Assembly: GCF_000717745.1 (NCBI RefSeq)
Contig: NZ_JOBH01000001.1
Span: 372,001 to 436,000, forward strand
DNA: 64,000 nt
Origin: Streptomyces violens
GTDB lineage: Bacteria > Actinomycetota > Actinomycetes > Streptomycetales > Streptomycetaceae
Reading direction: 5' to 3'
Both the position numbers and the translations under genes were made by a program. The notes under the pieces are model-generated. The model made no database searches. It saw nothing but the letters and a program-made list of their open reading frames with translations, and had not been told where the DNA came from. Positions 1 to 8,150 of the stretch are shown piece by piece. Within the stretch, counting starts at the first letter, position 1. Each line of letters starts with the position of its first letter.

Positions 1-276
1 CGAGGCCCACCACAGGGCCGCGAAGACCACGCCGAGGAAGTACATCGTCGGCACGATCACCCCGCTCGCGATCAGCGCGATCTGCAGCACCCAGCCGAGC
101 GCCACCCCACCGGGCCGCGAAATCATGCCGCACAGCAGCAGCGACAGCAGCATCGCGATGCCGCTGACCGTCCAGACCGTGGCCGTGGACAGATCCGAGG
201 TCTGCATGGCCACCAGCCCGGCGAAGCCGATCACGAAGAACTCGCCGATCAGCGTGCTCGCACACAGGGTGCGCAT
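1..276 (-). CDS. DUF4233 family membrane protein (partial, C-terminus outside window)
   Basis: An ATG at 276-274 opens a frame that reads without stop to the window edge (92 codons). The protein begins MRTLCASTLIGEFFVIGF and has two to three hydrophobic segments, including one rich in Met/Leu/Ser and one ending near VPTMYFLGVVFAALWW. Small integral membrane proteins of the DUF4233 family sit directly downstream of folC in streptomycetes, and this one starts one base after the folC stop codon, so the two are very probably co-transcribed and translationally coupled. Function is unknown. The C-terminus is missing only because the window ends. Confidence 0.8.
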   Translation of the reverse strand, partial: MRTLCASTLIGEFFVIGFAGLVAMQTSDLSTATVWTVSGIAMLLSLLLCGMISRPGGVALGWVLQIALIASGVIVPTMYFLGVVFAALWWAS

Positions 277-277
277 G

Positions 278-1819
278 TCAGTTCCTCCCCATGAGGAGCC
301 GGGCCTCGCCCACCGTGATCACGGAACCGGTGACCAGCACACCCGCACCGCTGTACTCGCCCTCTTCCTCGGCCAGCGTGATCGCCGCCTCCAGGGCGTC
401 GTCCAGCCGCGGCTCGACCTGCACCCGCTCGGCGCCGAACACCTCGACCGCGAGGGCGGCCAGCTCGTCCGGATCCATCGAACGGGGCGTGGAGTTCCGC
501 GTCACCACGACCTCGGCGAAGATCGGCTCGAACGCCTCCAGCAGCCCGCGCACGTCCTTGTCCCCACTCGCACCGACCACGCCCACAAGTCGGCTGAAAC
601 CGAACGCCTCGGTCACCGCTTCGGCAGTCGCGCGAGCGCCCGCGGGGTTGTGCGCCGCGTCCAGCACCACCGTGGGGCTCCGGCGCACGACCTCCATCCG
701 GCCCGGCGAGGACACCGAGGCGAACGCGGAGCGGATCGTGTCGATGTCCAGCGTGCGCGCGTGCTCCGTACCGACCCCGAAGAACGCCTCGACGGCGGCG
801 AGCGCGACGGCCGCGTTGTGCGCCTGGTGCGCGCCGTACAGCGGCAGGAAGACGTCCGTGTACTCGCCGCCCAGACCGCGCAGCGTCAGCAGCTGCCCGC
901 CGACCGCCTGCTCGCGCGCGAGCACCCCGAACTCCATGCCCTCGCGGGCGACCGTGGCGTCCACGTCGACGGCGCGCTTGAGCATCACCGAAGCGGCCTC
1001 CACCGGCTGCTGCGCGAGCACGACCGTGGCGTCCTTCTTGATGATCCCGGACTTCTCCCCGGCGATCGCCTCCGGCGTGTCACCGAGCCGGTCGGTGTGA
1101 TCGAGCGAGATCGGCGTGACCACGGCGACATCCCCGTCGATCACATTGGTGGCATCCCACTTACCCCCCATCCCGACCTCCACGACCGCGATGTCGACGG
1201 GCGCGTCCGCGAAGGCCGCGTACGCCATCCCGGTCATCACCTCGAAGAAGGACAGCCGGTAGTCCTCCCGCTCGTCGACCATCTCCACGTACGGCTTGAT
1301 GTCCTCGTACGTCTCGATGAACTTCTCGGCGGAGATCGGCGCGCCGTCCAGGCTGATCCGCTCGGTGATCGACTGGACGTGCGGGCTGGTGTAGCGCCCG
1401 GTACGCAGGTCGAAGGCGGCCAGCAGCGCCTCGATCATGCGGGCCGTGCTGGTCTTGCCGTTCGTGCCGGTGATGTGGATCGAACGGTACGAGCGCTGCG
1501 GCTCCCCGAGGATGTCCATCAGCGCCGCGATGCGCTGCACCGAAGGGTCGAGCTTGGTCTCGCCCCAGCGGGTCGCCAGCTCGGCCTCCACGGCACGCAG
1601 CGCGCGGTCCACCTCGGGGTCCTCGGGGCGCGCCGGCACATCGCTCGTCGGCGGTCCGGCCTGGGCCCGCAGCGTACGGCTGCCGGCCTCGATCACCGCG
1701 AGGTCGGGGTCTCGGTCGGTCTCGGCCTCGATCATCTCGTCGAAGGCGTCGACCTCCGGGCCGGGGATCAGGTCGGGGTCGATCGGGTCGGGGTCGTCGT
1801 TCTCGGGGCGCTCGCTCAC
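278..1819 (-). CDS. folC: Bifunctional folylpolyglutamate synthase/dihydrofolate synthase FolC
   Basis: FolC adds glutamates to reduced folates and, in its dihydrofolate synthase activity, joins dihydropteroate to glutamate in the cytoplasm. The 513-residue protein carries the Mur-ligase type P-loop ITGTNGKTS at about 116-124, followed by the folate-ligase features SPHVQSITERI, VEVGMGGKWDATN and SLDHTDRLG. VLDAAHNPAGA marks the C-terminal Mur-ligase domain. The first 75 residues are an acidic, Asp/Glu/Pro-rich extension before the usual start of the fold; such extensions are common in streptomycete FolC. The start is GTG at 1819 with no clear Shine-Dalgarno sequence. It leads into the DUF4233 gene with a one-base gap. 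Confidence 0.95.
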   Translation of the reverse strand: MSERPENDDPDPIDPDLIPGPEVDAFDEMIEAETDRDPDLAVIEAGSRTLRAQAGPPTSDVPARPEDPEVDRALRAVEAELATRWGETKLDPSVQRIAALMDILGEPQRSYRSIHITGTNGKTSTARMIEALLAAFDLRTGRYTSPHVQSITERISLDGAPISAEKFIETYEDIKPYVEMVDEREDYRLSFFEVMTGMAYAAFADAPVDIAVVEVGMGGKWDATNVIDGDVAVVTPISLDHTDRLGDTPEAIAGEKSGIIKKDATVVLAQQPVEAASVMLKRAVDVDATVAREGMEFGVLAREQAVGGQLLTLRGLGGEYTDVFLPLYGAHQAHNAAVALAAVEAFFGVGTEHARTLDIDTIRSAFASVSSPGRMEVVRRSPTVVLDAAHNPAGARATAEAVTEAFGFSRLVGVVGASGDKDVRGLLEAFEPIFAEVVVTRNSTPRSMDPDELAALAVEVFGAERVQVEPRLDDALEAAITLAEEEGEYSGAGVLVTGSVITVGEARLLMGRN

Positions 1820-2064
1820 AGCACCAGTCTAGGAGAACGACCGCATTTCCCTCACAGGGCGTACAACTACAATATGTAATTGACCCAGGGCACTTTCTCA
1901 CCCCCCGTAATCGTTGCCGTAATAAGAAGTAAGGAGGAGGCGACACACGGCGGACGCGAGTCCCTCCGGGGAGCGGACGGGAGTCCCTCCGGGGCTGAGT
2001 ACAGCCACCGCACACGGTCTCTTCACTGTTCTTGGCTGTTCTTGGCTGTCGTTACTGTGATCCC
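1820..2064. other. Divergent intergenic region folC / Lrp
   Basis: This 245-base region separates divergent folC and the Lrp-type regulator. An unusually AT-rich island near 1861-1882 contains TACAATATGTAATTG and is the best place for the folC promoter. A 13-base unit, GAGTCCCTCCGGG, occurs twice in direct orientation around 1959-1995. Nothing coding was recognised. Confidence 0.5.
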
Positions 2065-2067
2065 GTG
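2029..2067 (+). promoter_or_regulatory. Probable leaderless promoter of the Lrp regulator
   Basis: A -10-like hexamer TACTGT (2053-2058) ends six bases before the GTG at 2065, and a weak -35-like TTCTTG lies 18 bases upstream at 2029-2034. No Shine-Dalgarno sequence precedes the GTG. The spacing would put the transcription start at or next to the start codon, so a leaderless mRNA is the simplest reading. The motif TTCTTGGCTG is repeated in tandem here. Confidence 0.45.
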
Positions 2068-3057
2068 ACCGCTGCCGACACGGGCCAAGGGCCCGACGCC
2101 CTGGACCGCCGGATCATCGCCGCGCTGCAGATCGACGGCCGGGCGTCCTGGCGCCGCATCGCCGCCGCGCTCGGCGAGCCGGAGCGCACCGTCGCGCGCC
2201 GCGGCCTGCACCTGCTGGGCAGCGGCCAGGTGACGGTCACCGGGCTGGTCGCCCGCGGCGAGACGGCGATCGTGCGGCTGGGCTGCCCGCCCGGTACGGC
2301 GCGGGACGCGGCGCTGGCGATGGCGGACCGCGCCGGCACGGTCTTCAGCTACGTGCTGTCCGGGCCGCCGGACTGCGTGGCGGAGGTGCAGTGCCCGCCG
2401 GGCCGGCTGGCCGCACTGATGCTCGACGAGGCCCCGGCCGTGCCGGGCCTGACCGCCCAGCACGTCTCCCCCGTCCTGCGGTACTTCCGTACGGTCCACG
2501 ACTGGCGCCCCGGCATCCTGGACGAGGCCGAGGCGGCCGCGCTGTCCCGCTTCCCGGCCCGCCCCGAGCAGGCGAGCGCGCCGGCCGAGGAGCTGGGGCC
2601 GGAGGAGCGGCGCATCGTGGAGGCGCTGGCCGAGGACGGGCGGCGCACGCACGAGGAGCTGGCCGCGCTGGCCGGGGTGTCCGAGGCGACGGCGCGGCGC
2701 CGGGTGGAGGCGCTGACCCGGTCGGGTGCGGTGTCGATACGGGCCGCGGTGGAGCCCGCGCTGCTGGGGCTGCCGGTCGAGGCGCTGCTGTGGATCAGGA
2801 CCCGGCCGGACGCGGTGGAGACCGTCGGGCGGCTGCTGACCGAGTCGCCGCTGGTGCGGTACGCGGCGGTGGTGATGGGCGAGCACCAGCTGCTGGTGGA
2901 CGTCACCCAGCCGTCGATGACGGCGCTGCACGCCTTCCTCACCGAGGGGCCGTGGGTGCGGCACGTGGAGGCGGTCAGCTCGCACCTGGTGGTGGCGGCC
3001 CTGAAGCGCAGCGCCACACCGACACCGTTGATGCGGGCGCTGCGGGCGGCGGGCTGA
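2065..3057 (+). CDS. Lrp/AsnC family transcriptional regulator, duplicated architecture
   Basis: The 330-residue protein is about twice the length of a classical Lrp. It contains two AsnC-type winged helix-turn-helix units: LDRRIIAALQIDGRASWRRIAAAL near residue 13, and a second after GPEERRIVEALAEDG near 190. Each is followed by a Lrp ligand-binding (RAM-like) half; the second includes SPLVRYAAVVMGEHQLLVDV. Such double-Lrp proteins are common in actinobacteria and usually sense amino acids or related ligands. The GTG start at 2065 is preferred to the in-frame TTG at 2032 because family members begin just before LDRRII. It lies next to an amidase/transporter operon on the same strand and may regulate it; that is inference from position only. 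Confidence 0.88.
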   Translation: MTAADTGQGPDALDRRIIAALQIDGRASWRRIAAALGEPERTVARRGLHLLGSGQVTVTGLVARGETAIVRLGCPPGTARDAALAMADRAGTVFSYVLSGPPDCVAEVQCPPGRLAALMLDEAPAVPGLTAQHVSPVLRYFRTVHDWRPGILDEAEAAALSRFPARPEQASAPAEELGPEERRIVEALAEDGRRTHEELAALAGVSEATARRRVEALTRSGAVSIRAAVEPALLGLPVEALLWIRTRPDAVETVGRLLTESPLVRYAAVVMGEHQLLVDVTQPSMTALHAFLTEGPWVRHVEAVSSHLVVAALKRSATPTPLMRALRAAG

Positions 3058-3118
3058 CGGCAGCGGGCCGGCGGCAGCGAGCTGACGGCAGCGGGCCGAC
3101 GGCAGCGGGCCGACGGCA
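3049..3118 (+). repeat. Five-copy 14-bp tandem repeat at the end of the Lrp gene
   Basis: Five head-to-tail units of 14 bases occupy this interval. Units 4 and 5 are identical (GCGGGCCGACGGCA); units 1-3 differ by one to three bases. The stop codon of the Lrp regulator (3055-3057) lies inside unit 1, so the array starts in coding sequence and runs into the intergenic region. A unit length not divisible by three and near-perfect adjacent copies suggest slippage. Confidence 0.85.
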
Positions 3119-3252
3119 GCTCGGGCCCGGGCGGGGCGTTGCGGGTGGCGGGCCGCCCCGGCCGATCGGTATGGCCAGGTGGCCAGTGCGGTGCGGCTGT
3201 AAGCGTCACTTGTTGAATGTGGGCGTCTGAAAGATTCATTCGGGCATGACTA

Positions 3253-3292
3253 TTGACCACTTCCTGCACACGACCGCAGGATGAGCGCTCAT
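3253..3292 (+). promoter_or_regulatory. Promoter with overlapping palindromic operator, amidase operon
   Basis: TTGACC (3253-3258), an 18-base spacer and CAGGAT (3277-3282) form a credible housekeeping-type promoter. A perfect 12-base palindrome ATGAGCGCTCAT (3281-3292) overlaps the end of the -10 hexamer and the expected transcription start. This is the classic position for a TetR-like repressor site. Which regulator binds is unknown; the adjacent Lrp protein is a candidate by position only. Confidence 0.55.
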
Positions 3293-3322
3293 CCAGCCCA
3301 GTTCAGGCCAGCCCAGTTCAGG
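3293..3322 (+). repeat. Perfect 15-bp tandem duplication in amidase leader
   Basis: CCAGCCCAGTTCAGG is repeated exactly twice, back to back (3293-3307 and 3308-3322). The second copy ends inside the purine-rich AGGACGG that serves as ribosome binding site for the amidase start at 3337. It lengthens the 5' leader and could reflect a recent duplication. Confidence 0.8.
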
Positions 3323-3336
3323 ACGGATGGTCATGC

Positions 3337-4758
3337 ATGACTGACGAGATCACGTACGCGTCCGCCACCGAGCTTGCCGCTCGGATTCGGAAGCGGGAGG
3401 TGTCGGCACGGGAGGTCGTGCAGGCTCACCTCGACCGGATCGAGGACGTTAATTCGCAGGTCAATGCGGTGGTTACGGTTGATCACGCGGGGGCGCTGGC
3501 CGCTGCTCGCGATGCCGATGAGCGGCTCGTGCGGGGGCGTGAAGTCGGTCCGTTGCACGGGCTGCCGATCGCCTTCAAGGACACGCACCTCACGCGTGGG
3601 ATGCGCACCACCCACGGTTCGCCGCTCTTCGCCGATCATGTGCCGGACGAGGACGAGCTTCTCGTGGAGCGTGTTCAGGCGGCCGGTGCGATCCGTATCG
3701 GTAAGACCAACGTTCCGGAGTTCGCGGCCGGTTCGCACACTTTCAACCCGGTCTTCGGGGCCACCCGTAATCCGTACGATCGCAGTCGGTCCGCCGGTGG
3801 GAGCAGTGGTGGCGCGGCCGCCGCACTTGCCGCCGGGTTGCAGCCGCTCGCCGACGGGAGCGACATGGGCGGGTCGCTGCGGAATCCCGCCTCGTTCTGC
3901 AATGTGGTCGGGCTGCGGCCCACGCCGGGCCGGGTGCCGAGCCATCCCGCGAGCGACCCGTGGGACACCCTGGCCGTCGCCGGGCCGATGGGCCGTACCG
4001 TCGCCGACGTCGCGCTGCTGCTGTCGGTCATGGCCGGGCCCGACCCGCGCTGCCCGCTTTCCCTGGACACCCCGGGCTCGGCCTTCCGCGCTCCGCCGGC
4101 GGCGGATCTGCGTGGACTGCGGGTCGCCTGGACGCCGGACCTGGGCGGGCGGGTGCCGGTCGATCCGGAGGTCACGGCCGTACTGGAGCCGCAGGTACGG
4201 GTCTTCGAGGAGCTGGGCTGCCGGGTCACGGAGGACTGCCCGGACCTGGACGGCGCCGAGGATGTCTTCCGTACGCGGCGGGCGCAGTTGTTCGCCCAGG
4301 GGCTCGGTGAGCTCCTCGATGAGCACCCCGGCGCGCTCAAGCCCAGCCTGGTGTGGAACATCGAGGAGGGCCGGAAGTTGACCGGTCCCGACCTCGCCCG
4401 TGCCACTGCCGCGCACGCCCGTATCCATCTGGCGGCGACGGACTTCTTCTCCCGTTACGACGTGCTGCTCGCGCCGGTCAGCCAGGTGGTGCCGTTCGAC
4501 GCGGAGGTGGAGTACCCGAGGCTGGTCGCGGGCGAGGAGCAGCACACGTATCTGGACTGGATGCGTTCGGCGTACTTCGTGACCGTGCTGGGGGCGCCCG
4601 CGCTGTCCGTGCCGGCCGGGTTCACGCCCGGTGGGCTGCCGGTCGGTCTGCAGGTGGTCGCGGCGCCCCGTGCCGAGCTGACGGCCCTGCGCGCCGCGCA
4701 CGCCTATGAGGCCGCCACGGGCCACGGCCTGCGCCGCCCCGCCCTTCTCCATAGCTGA
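3337..4758 (+). CDS. Amidase signature family hydrolase
   Basis: A 473-residue amidase of the GatA/fatty-acid-amide-hydrolase superfamily; it hydrolyses carboxamides through a Ser-cis-Ser-Lys triad. All three residues can be placed: Lys81 in GLPIAFKDTH, cis-Ser156 in SAGGSSGGAAAA and the nucleophile Ser180 in DMGGSLRNPA. Their spacings of 75 and 24 match the family. The full-length C-terminal region, including the GAPALSVPAGFTPGGLPVGLQ signature, is present. ATG 3337 is chosen because it follows AGGACGG and begins MTDEITYASATELA. It is first in an operon with a DUF3311 protein and a sodium/solute symporter, suggesting uptake and hydrolysis of an amide-containing substrate. Substrate is unknown, and nothing links it to tRNA amidation. 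Confidence 0.9.
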   Translation: MTDEITYASATELAARIRKREVSAREVVQAHLDRIEDVNSQVNAVVTVDHAGALAAARDADERLVRGREVGPLHGLPIAFKDTHLTRGMRTTHGSPLFADHVPDEDELLVERVQAAGAIRIGKTNVPEFAAGSHTFNPVFGATRNPYDRSRSAGGSSGGAAAALAAGLQPLADGSDMGGSLRNPASFCNVVGLRPTPGRVPSHPASDPWDTLAVAGPMGRTVADVALLLSVMAGPDPRCPLSLDTPGSAFRAPPAADLRGLRVAWTPDLGGRVPVDPEVTAVLEPQVRVFEELGCRVTEDCPDLDGAEDVFRTRRAQLFAQGLGELLDEHPGALKPSLVWNIEEGRKLTGPDLARATAAHARIHLAATDFFSRYDVLLAPVSQVVPFDAEVEYPRLVAGEEQHTYLDWMRSAYFVTVLGAPALSVPAGFTPGGLPVGLQVVAAPRAELTALRAAHAYEAATGHGLRRPALLHS

Positions 4759-4816
4759 CCCCAGCTCCCCCCACACCGCTGTTCTGTTCCCCTCCCCTCC
4801 TCCCCCGGGATCCGAC

Positions 4817-5032
4817 ATGAGCCAGCGTCATCTGGTGTACCTCGCCGTGCCCACGGCCGGGTTCTTCGCCACCCCGTATCTGCCCTTCGTCAACACCACC
4901 ACGTTGTGGCTGGGTCTGCCGGCCGTCCTGGTGTGGAGCGTGCTGTGGACGGTGGGTACCACCGTTGCGCTCGCCCTGTACGAGGTGCGCGCCCCGCACC
5001 CCGAGGACGCCGAAGAGGAGGCCGCGGCATGA
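4817..5032 (+). CDS. DUF3311 small membrane protein, symporter partner
   Basis: A 71-residue protein with two transmembrane segments (about 5-23 and 32-54) and an acidic tail ending EDAEEEAAA. DUF3311 proteins are typically encoded directly before a sodium:solute symporter and are presumed to be its small accessory subunit. The stop codon overlaps the start of the downstream symporter as ATGA (5029-5032), which implies translational coupling. ATG 4817 is preferred because residues upstream in the longer frame are Pro/Ser-rich and do not resemble the family. Confidence 0.8.
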   Translation: MSQRHLVYLAVPTAGFFATPYLPFVNTTTLWLGLPAVLVWSVLWTVGTTVALALYEVRAPHPEDAEEEAAA

Positions 5033-6510
5033 GTACGACCATGGCGGTCACCCTGGCCGGCATTCTCGCGATCGCCGCCGTGGGTCTGTCCGGTCGCCGC
5101 AATACCGGGCACGACCTGGGCGAATGGGCCGTCGGCGGGCGCCGTTTCGGTGCCGTGACGATGTGGTTCCTGCAGGCCGGCGAGTCGTTCACGACGTTCA
5201 GCTTCCTGGGGCTGGCGGGGCTGGCCTTCAGTGACGGGGTCGCCGCCACGTATGCGTTGGGGTATCTCTCCCTCTGTCTGATCGGGCAGTACCTGACCGG
5301 GCCGCGGCTGTGGCGGCTCGGCAAGGAGAACGGGTACATCACGCAGGCGGACTTCTTCGCCGACCGGTTCAACAGCCCGCTGCTGGGCAAGGTCGTCGCG
5401 GTGGTGGGGGCCGTCTTCCTGCTGCCGTACCTGCAGTTGCAGATCACCGGGCTGGGGCTGATCGTGCAGCTGGCCACCGGCAGCGAGTCGGGCGCGACCG
5501 GTTCGATGATCCTGGCGACGGTGCTCACCGTCGGTTTCGTCCTGTGGTCGGGGCTCCGGGGTATCGCGCGCGCCGCGTACTTCAAGGACGTGCTGATGGT
5601 CGTTGCGCTGCTGGTGCTGGTGATCGCCGTGCCGCTCGCCCTCGACGGCGGGCTCGGCGGGCTCTTCACCGCCGTACGGGAGAGCCGTCCGGATCTGCTC
5701 ACCCTGCACGGGGGCGGCACCGACGCGACGTGGTTCACCACCGCGATGCTGATCAGCGCGATCGGCGCGGGGCTGAACACCATGCCGCATCTGTGGTCGG
5801 CGATCCTGTCCGCGAACAGTTCCCGGGCGCTGCGCCGGAATTACATCTGGCTGCCGCTGTACCAGGTGGCCATCGCCGTGCCGGTGGTGGTCGGCTTCGC
5901 CGGGGCGCTGACGTTGAAGCCCGGTACGGACAGCAAGGCGGCGCTGCTCACGGTGGCCGGGGGTGCGCTGCCGGGGTGGCTGGTGGGTGTGGTCGCGGTG
6001 GCCGCGGCGGCGACGGCGATGGTGCCGTCGGCGGCGTTGCTGCTCGGTATCTCGACGTTGGTGTCGCGCAATCTGCTGCCGGCGCGGAGCCCGCGCATGA
6101 CGATGCGGATCAACCATGTGTGCGTGCTGCTGGCGTCCGGGCTGGCGTTGGTGCTGGGGCTGACGCGGCCCGCGCTGTTGGCGAATCTGCTGTTGCTCAC
6201 GTATGGGGGGTTGGCGCAGCTCGCCCCGGCGACGGTGATGGCGCTGGCCCGGCGCAATCGGCTGGGCGCCGGGCCCGCGCTGCTCGGCATCGTCGCGGGG
6301 GTGCTGACGTTGGCCTGGCTGACGTTCGGTGGGGTCGATATCGGCACGGTCGACGCCGGGTTGCTCTCGCTTGTACCGAACGTTGTGGTCACCGTGGGGG
6401 CGCAGGTGCTGTGGCGTGGGGGTGCGGGTGGGGCGGAGCGGCTCCCCGCCGGTGGAGGTGCCGCTGCGCCCACCCGTGCCGCCCCTAGCGGCACGACTGC
6501 CCGCAGCTAA
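5029..6510 (+). CDS. Sodium:solute symporter (SSS family)
   Basis: A 493-residue polytopic membrane protein with about 13 hydrophobic segments. It carries SSS-family landmarks: GRRNTGHDLGEWAVGGRRFG near the N-terminus, GYITQADFFADRFNS, and GLNTMPHLWSAILSANSSR in the middle. Members use a sodium or proton gradient to import organic acids, amino acids, sugars or urea. Pairing with a DUF3311 protein is typical of the subgroup near the monocarboxylate carrier MctC. The start overlaps the DUF3311 stop. Together with the amidase it probably forms an import-and-hydrolyse unit, the substrate being unknown. The C-terminal tail is short and Ala/Pro-rich. Confidence 0.9.
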   Translation: MSTTMAVTLAGILAIAAVGLSGRRNTGHDLGEWAVGGRRFGAVTMWFLQAGESFTTFSFLGLAGLAFSDGVAATYALGYLSLCLIGQYLTGPRLWRLGKENGYITQADFFADRFNSPLLGKVVAVVGAVFLLPYLQLQITGLGLIVQLATGSESGATGSMILATVLTVGFVLWSGLRGIARAAYFKDVLMVVALLVLVIAVPLALDGGLGGLFTAVRESRPDLLTLHGGGTDATWFTTAMLISAIGAGLNTMPHLWSAILSANSSRALRRNYIWLPLYQVAIAVPVVVGFAGALTLKPGTDSKAALLTVAGGALPGWLVGVVAVAAAATAMVPSAALLLGISTLVSRNLLPARSPRMTMRINHVCVLLASGLALVLGLTRPALLANLLLLTYGGLAQLAPATVMALARRNRLGAGPALLGIVAGVLTLAWLTFGGVDIGTVDAGLLSLVPNVVVTVGAQVLWRGGAGGAERLPAGGGAAAPTRAAPSGTTARS

Positions 6511-6513
6511 GGG

Positions 6514-7962
6514 TTACTTGAGCGCCGCCTTCATCATCGCCTTGGCCACCGGCCCAGCCAGTCCCCCGCCCGAGATGTCGCCGCGGGCCGCGTCGCTGTC
6601 CTCGACGACCGTTGCCACGGCGACCTGGTTGCCCTCGGAGTCCTCGGCGTAGGAGACGAACCAGGCGTAGGGCATGCCGCTGTTGTCCACGCCGTGCTGG
6701 GCGGTGCCGGTCTTGCCGCCGACCGTGAGGCCGTCGATCTTGGCGCCGGAGCCGGTGCCCTTCTCGACGACGGTCTGCATGGCGGACTGGAGCTGTTCGG
6801 CGTTGGCCTTCGACAGCGCGGTCTTGTACGTCTTCGGCTCGTACTGCTGGACGGTGTTGCCGCCGCCGTCGGTGAGCTTGTCGACCTCGTACGGGGTCTT
6901 CAGCTCGCCGTCATTGGCGATCGCCGAGACGACCATGGCCATCTGCAGCGGGGTGGCCTGGTCGTCGAACTGGCCGATGCCCGACAGTGCGGTCTGTGCG
7001 GAGTCCATGCCGGAGGGGTAAATGCTCTTGGCGGCGCGGACCGGGACGTCGATCTTCGCGTCGTTGAAGCCGAACTTCTCCGCCTGCTCCTTGACCTTCT
7101 TCTCGCCCAGGTCGGCGGCGAGCTTGCCGAAGACGTTGTTGCAGGAGTACTGGAGCGCGGTGCGGATCGTGGCGTCCTCGCAGGGCGCGGCGGCGTTCTC
7201 GTTGGTCAGGTCGGTGCGGGTGTTCGGCAGCCGGTAGGGGTTGGGGCTGTCGGTGCGCTCGTCGACGGAGGAGTACAGGCCGTTCTCCAGCGCGGCGGCG
7301 GCGACGACCAGCTTGAAGGTGGAGCCGGGCGGATAGGTCTGGCGCAGGGCGCGGTTCAGGTGGGGCTGGTCCTTGTCGCCGGTCATCTCCGCCCAGGCCT
7401 TCTGGTCGGCGCCGGACTGTCCGGCGAACTTCCCGGGGTCGTAGGAGGGTGTGGAGACCATGCCGAGGATGCGGCCGGTGGCGGGGTCGAGGGCGACGGC
7501 GGCGCCGGTCTTGTTGCCGAGCGCTTCGTAGCCGGCCTTCTGGACCTTGGCGTCGAGGGTGGCCGATATGTCGCCGCCCTTGGCGCGCTCGCGGGACACC
7601 AGGTTGACCGGGGACTGGAGGCGGCTGTCGGAGCCGTCGAGTACGTCGCCATAGAGGCTCTCCAGCTGGGTGGAGCCGTAGATCTGGGAGGAGTAACCGG
7701 TGAGCGGGGCGTACAGCGGGCCGTCGGTGTAGGTCCGCTTGTAGGCGAGGGTGCCGTCGGTCGGCGTGGAGCCGGTGACCGGGTGGCCGTCGACGAGGAT
7801 GTTGCCGAGCGGGCGGGAGTACTTCTCGATGTTGACCCGCGGATTGTTGTCGTCGTCCGCGAGGGAGTCCGCCTTCGCGCCCTGGATCCAGGTGGCCCAG
7901 CCCATCAGGGCGAGGACCAGGGCGAGGCAGAAGACGGAGACGCGTCGCAGGGGCTTGTTCAT
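6514..7962 (-). CDS. Penicillin-binding protein, class B-like transpeptidase (PbpA type)
   Basis: A 482-residue membrane-anchored DD-transpeptidase that would cross-link peptidoglycan outside the membrane. One N-terminal transmembrane helix (about 5-27) is followed by a short dimerisation region. The penicillin-binding domain shows the three classical motifs: Ser214-Thr-Phe-Lys217, Ser273-Cys-Asn275 and Lys416-Thr-Gly418 in GGKTGTAQ. It lacks PASTA repeats and resembles PbpA-type proteins, which in streptomycetes are usually paired with a RodA/FtsW flippase; none is visible here. The ATG at 7962 (MNKPLRRVSVF) is chosen over the upstream start of the longer frame because it directly precedes the membrane anchor. 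It is convergent with the symporter, with only three bases between stop codons. Confidence 0.92.
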   Translation of the reverse strand: MNKPLRRVSVFCLALVLALMGWATWIQGAKADSLADDDNNPRVNIEKYSRPLGNILVDGHPVTGSTPTDGTLAYKRTYTDGPLYAPLTGYSSQIYGSTQLESLYGDVLDGSDSRLQSPVNLVSRERAKGGDISATLDAKVQKAGYEALGNKTGAAVALDPATGRILGMVSTPSYDPGKFAGQSGADQKAWAEMTGDKDQPHLNRALRQTYPPGSTFKLVVAAAALENGLYSSVDERTDSPNPYRLPNTRTDLTNENAAAPCEDATIRTALQYSCNNVFGKLAADLGEKKVKEQAEKFGFNDAKIDVPVRAAKSIYPSGMDSAQTALSGIGQFDDQATPLQMAMVVSAIANDGELKTPYEVDKLTDGGGNTVQQYEPKTYKTALSKANAEQLQSAMQTVVEKGTGSGAKIDGLTVGGKTGTAQHGVDNSGMPYAWFVSYAEDSEGNQVAVATVVEDSDAARGDISGGGLAGPVAKAMMKAALK

Positions 7963-8103
7963 GGCTTCGAGCGTCGCGCGGCTGGATGAGAGCCGGATGA
8001 GAATTCGGTACGCGTATGCCGACAATCAGCATGCTTTGTCCCGACGGCCGGCGCGAGGCCCGGTCCGGGCAGGCGGCATGCGCCAGGCCCCCGCTGCATG
8101 CGC

Positions 8104-8134
8104 GAGGCCCCCGTCCGCAGCGGACGGGGGCCTC
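8104..8134 (-). terminator. Terminator hairpin downstream of valS
   Basis: The arms GAGGCCCCCGTCCGC (8104-8118) and GCGGACGGGGGCCTC (8120-8134) are perfectly complementary, giving a strong GC-rich hairpin. It lies 17 bases beyond the valS stop codon. There is no T-tract, as is common for streptomycete terminators. Confidence 0.75.
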
Positions 8135-8150
8135 GGCAGCGGTCCGGGGG

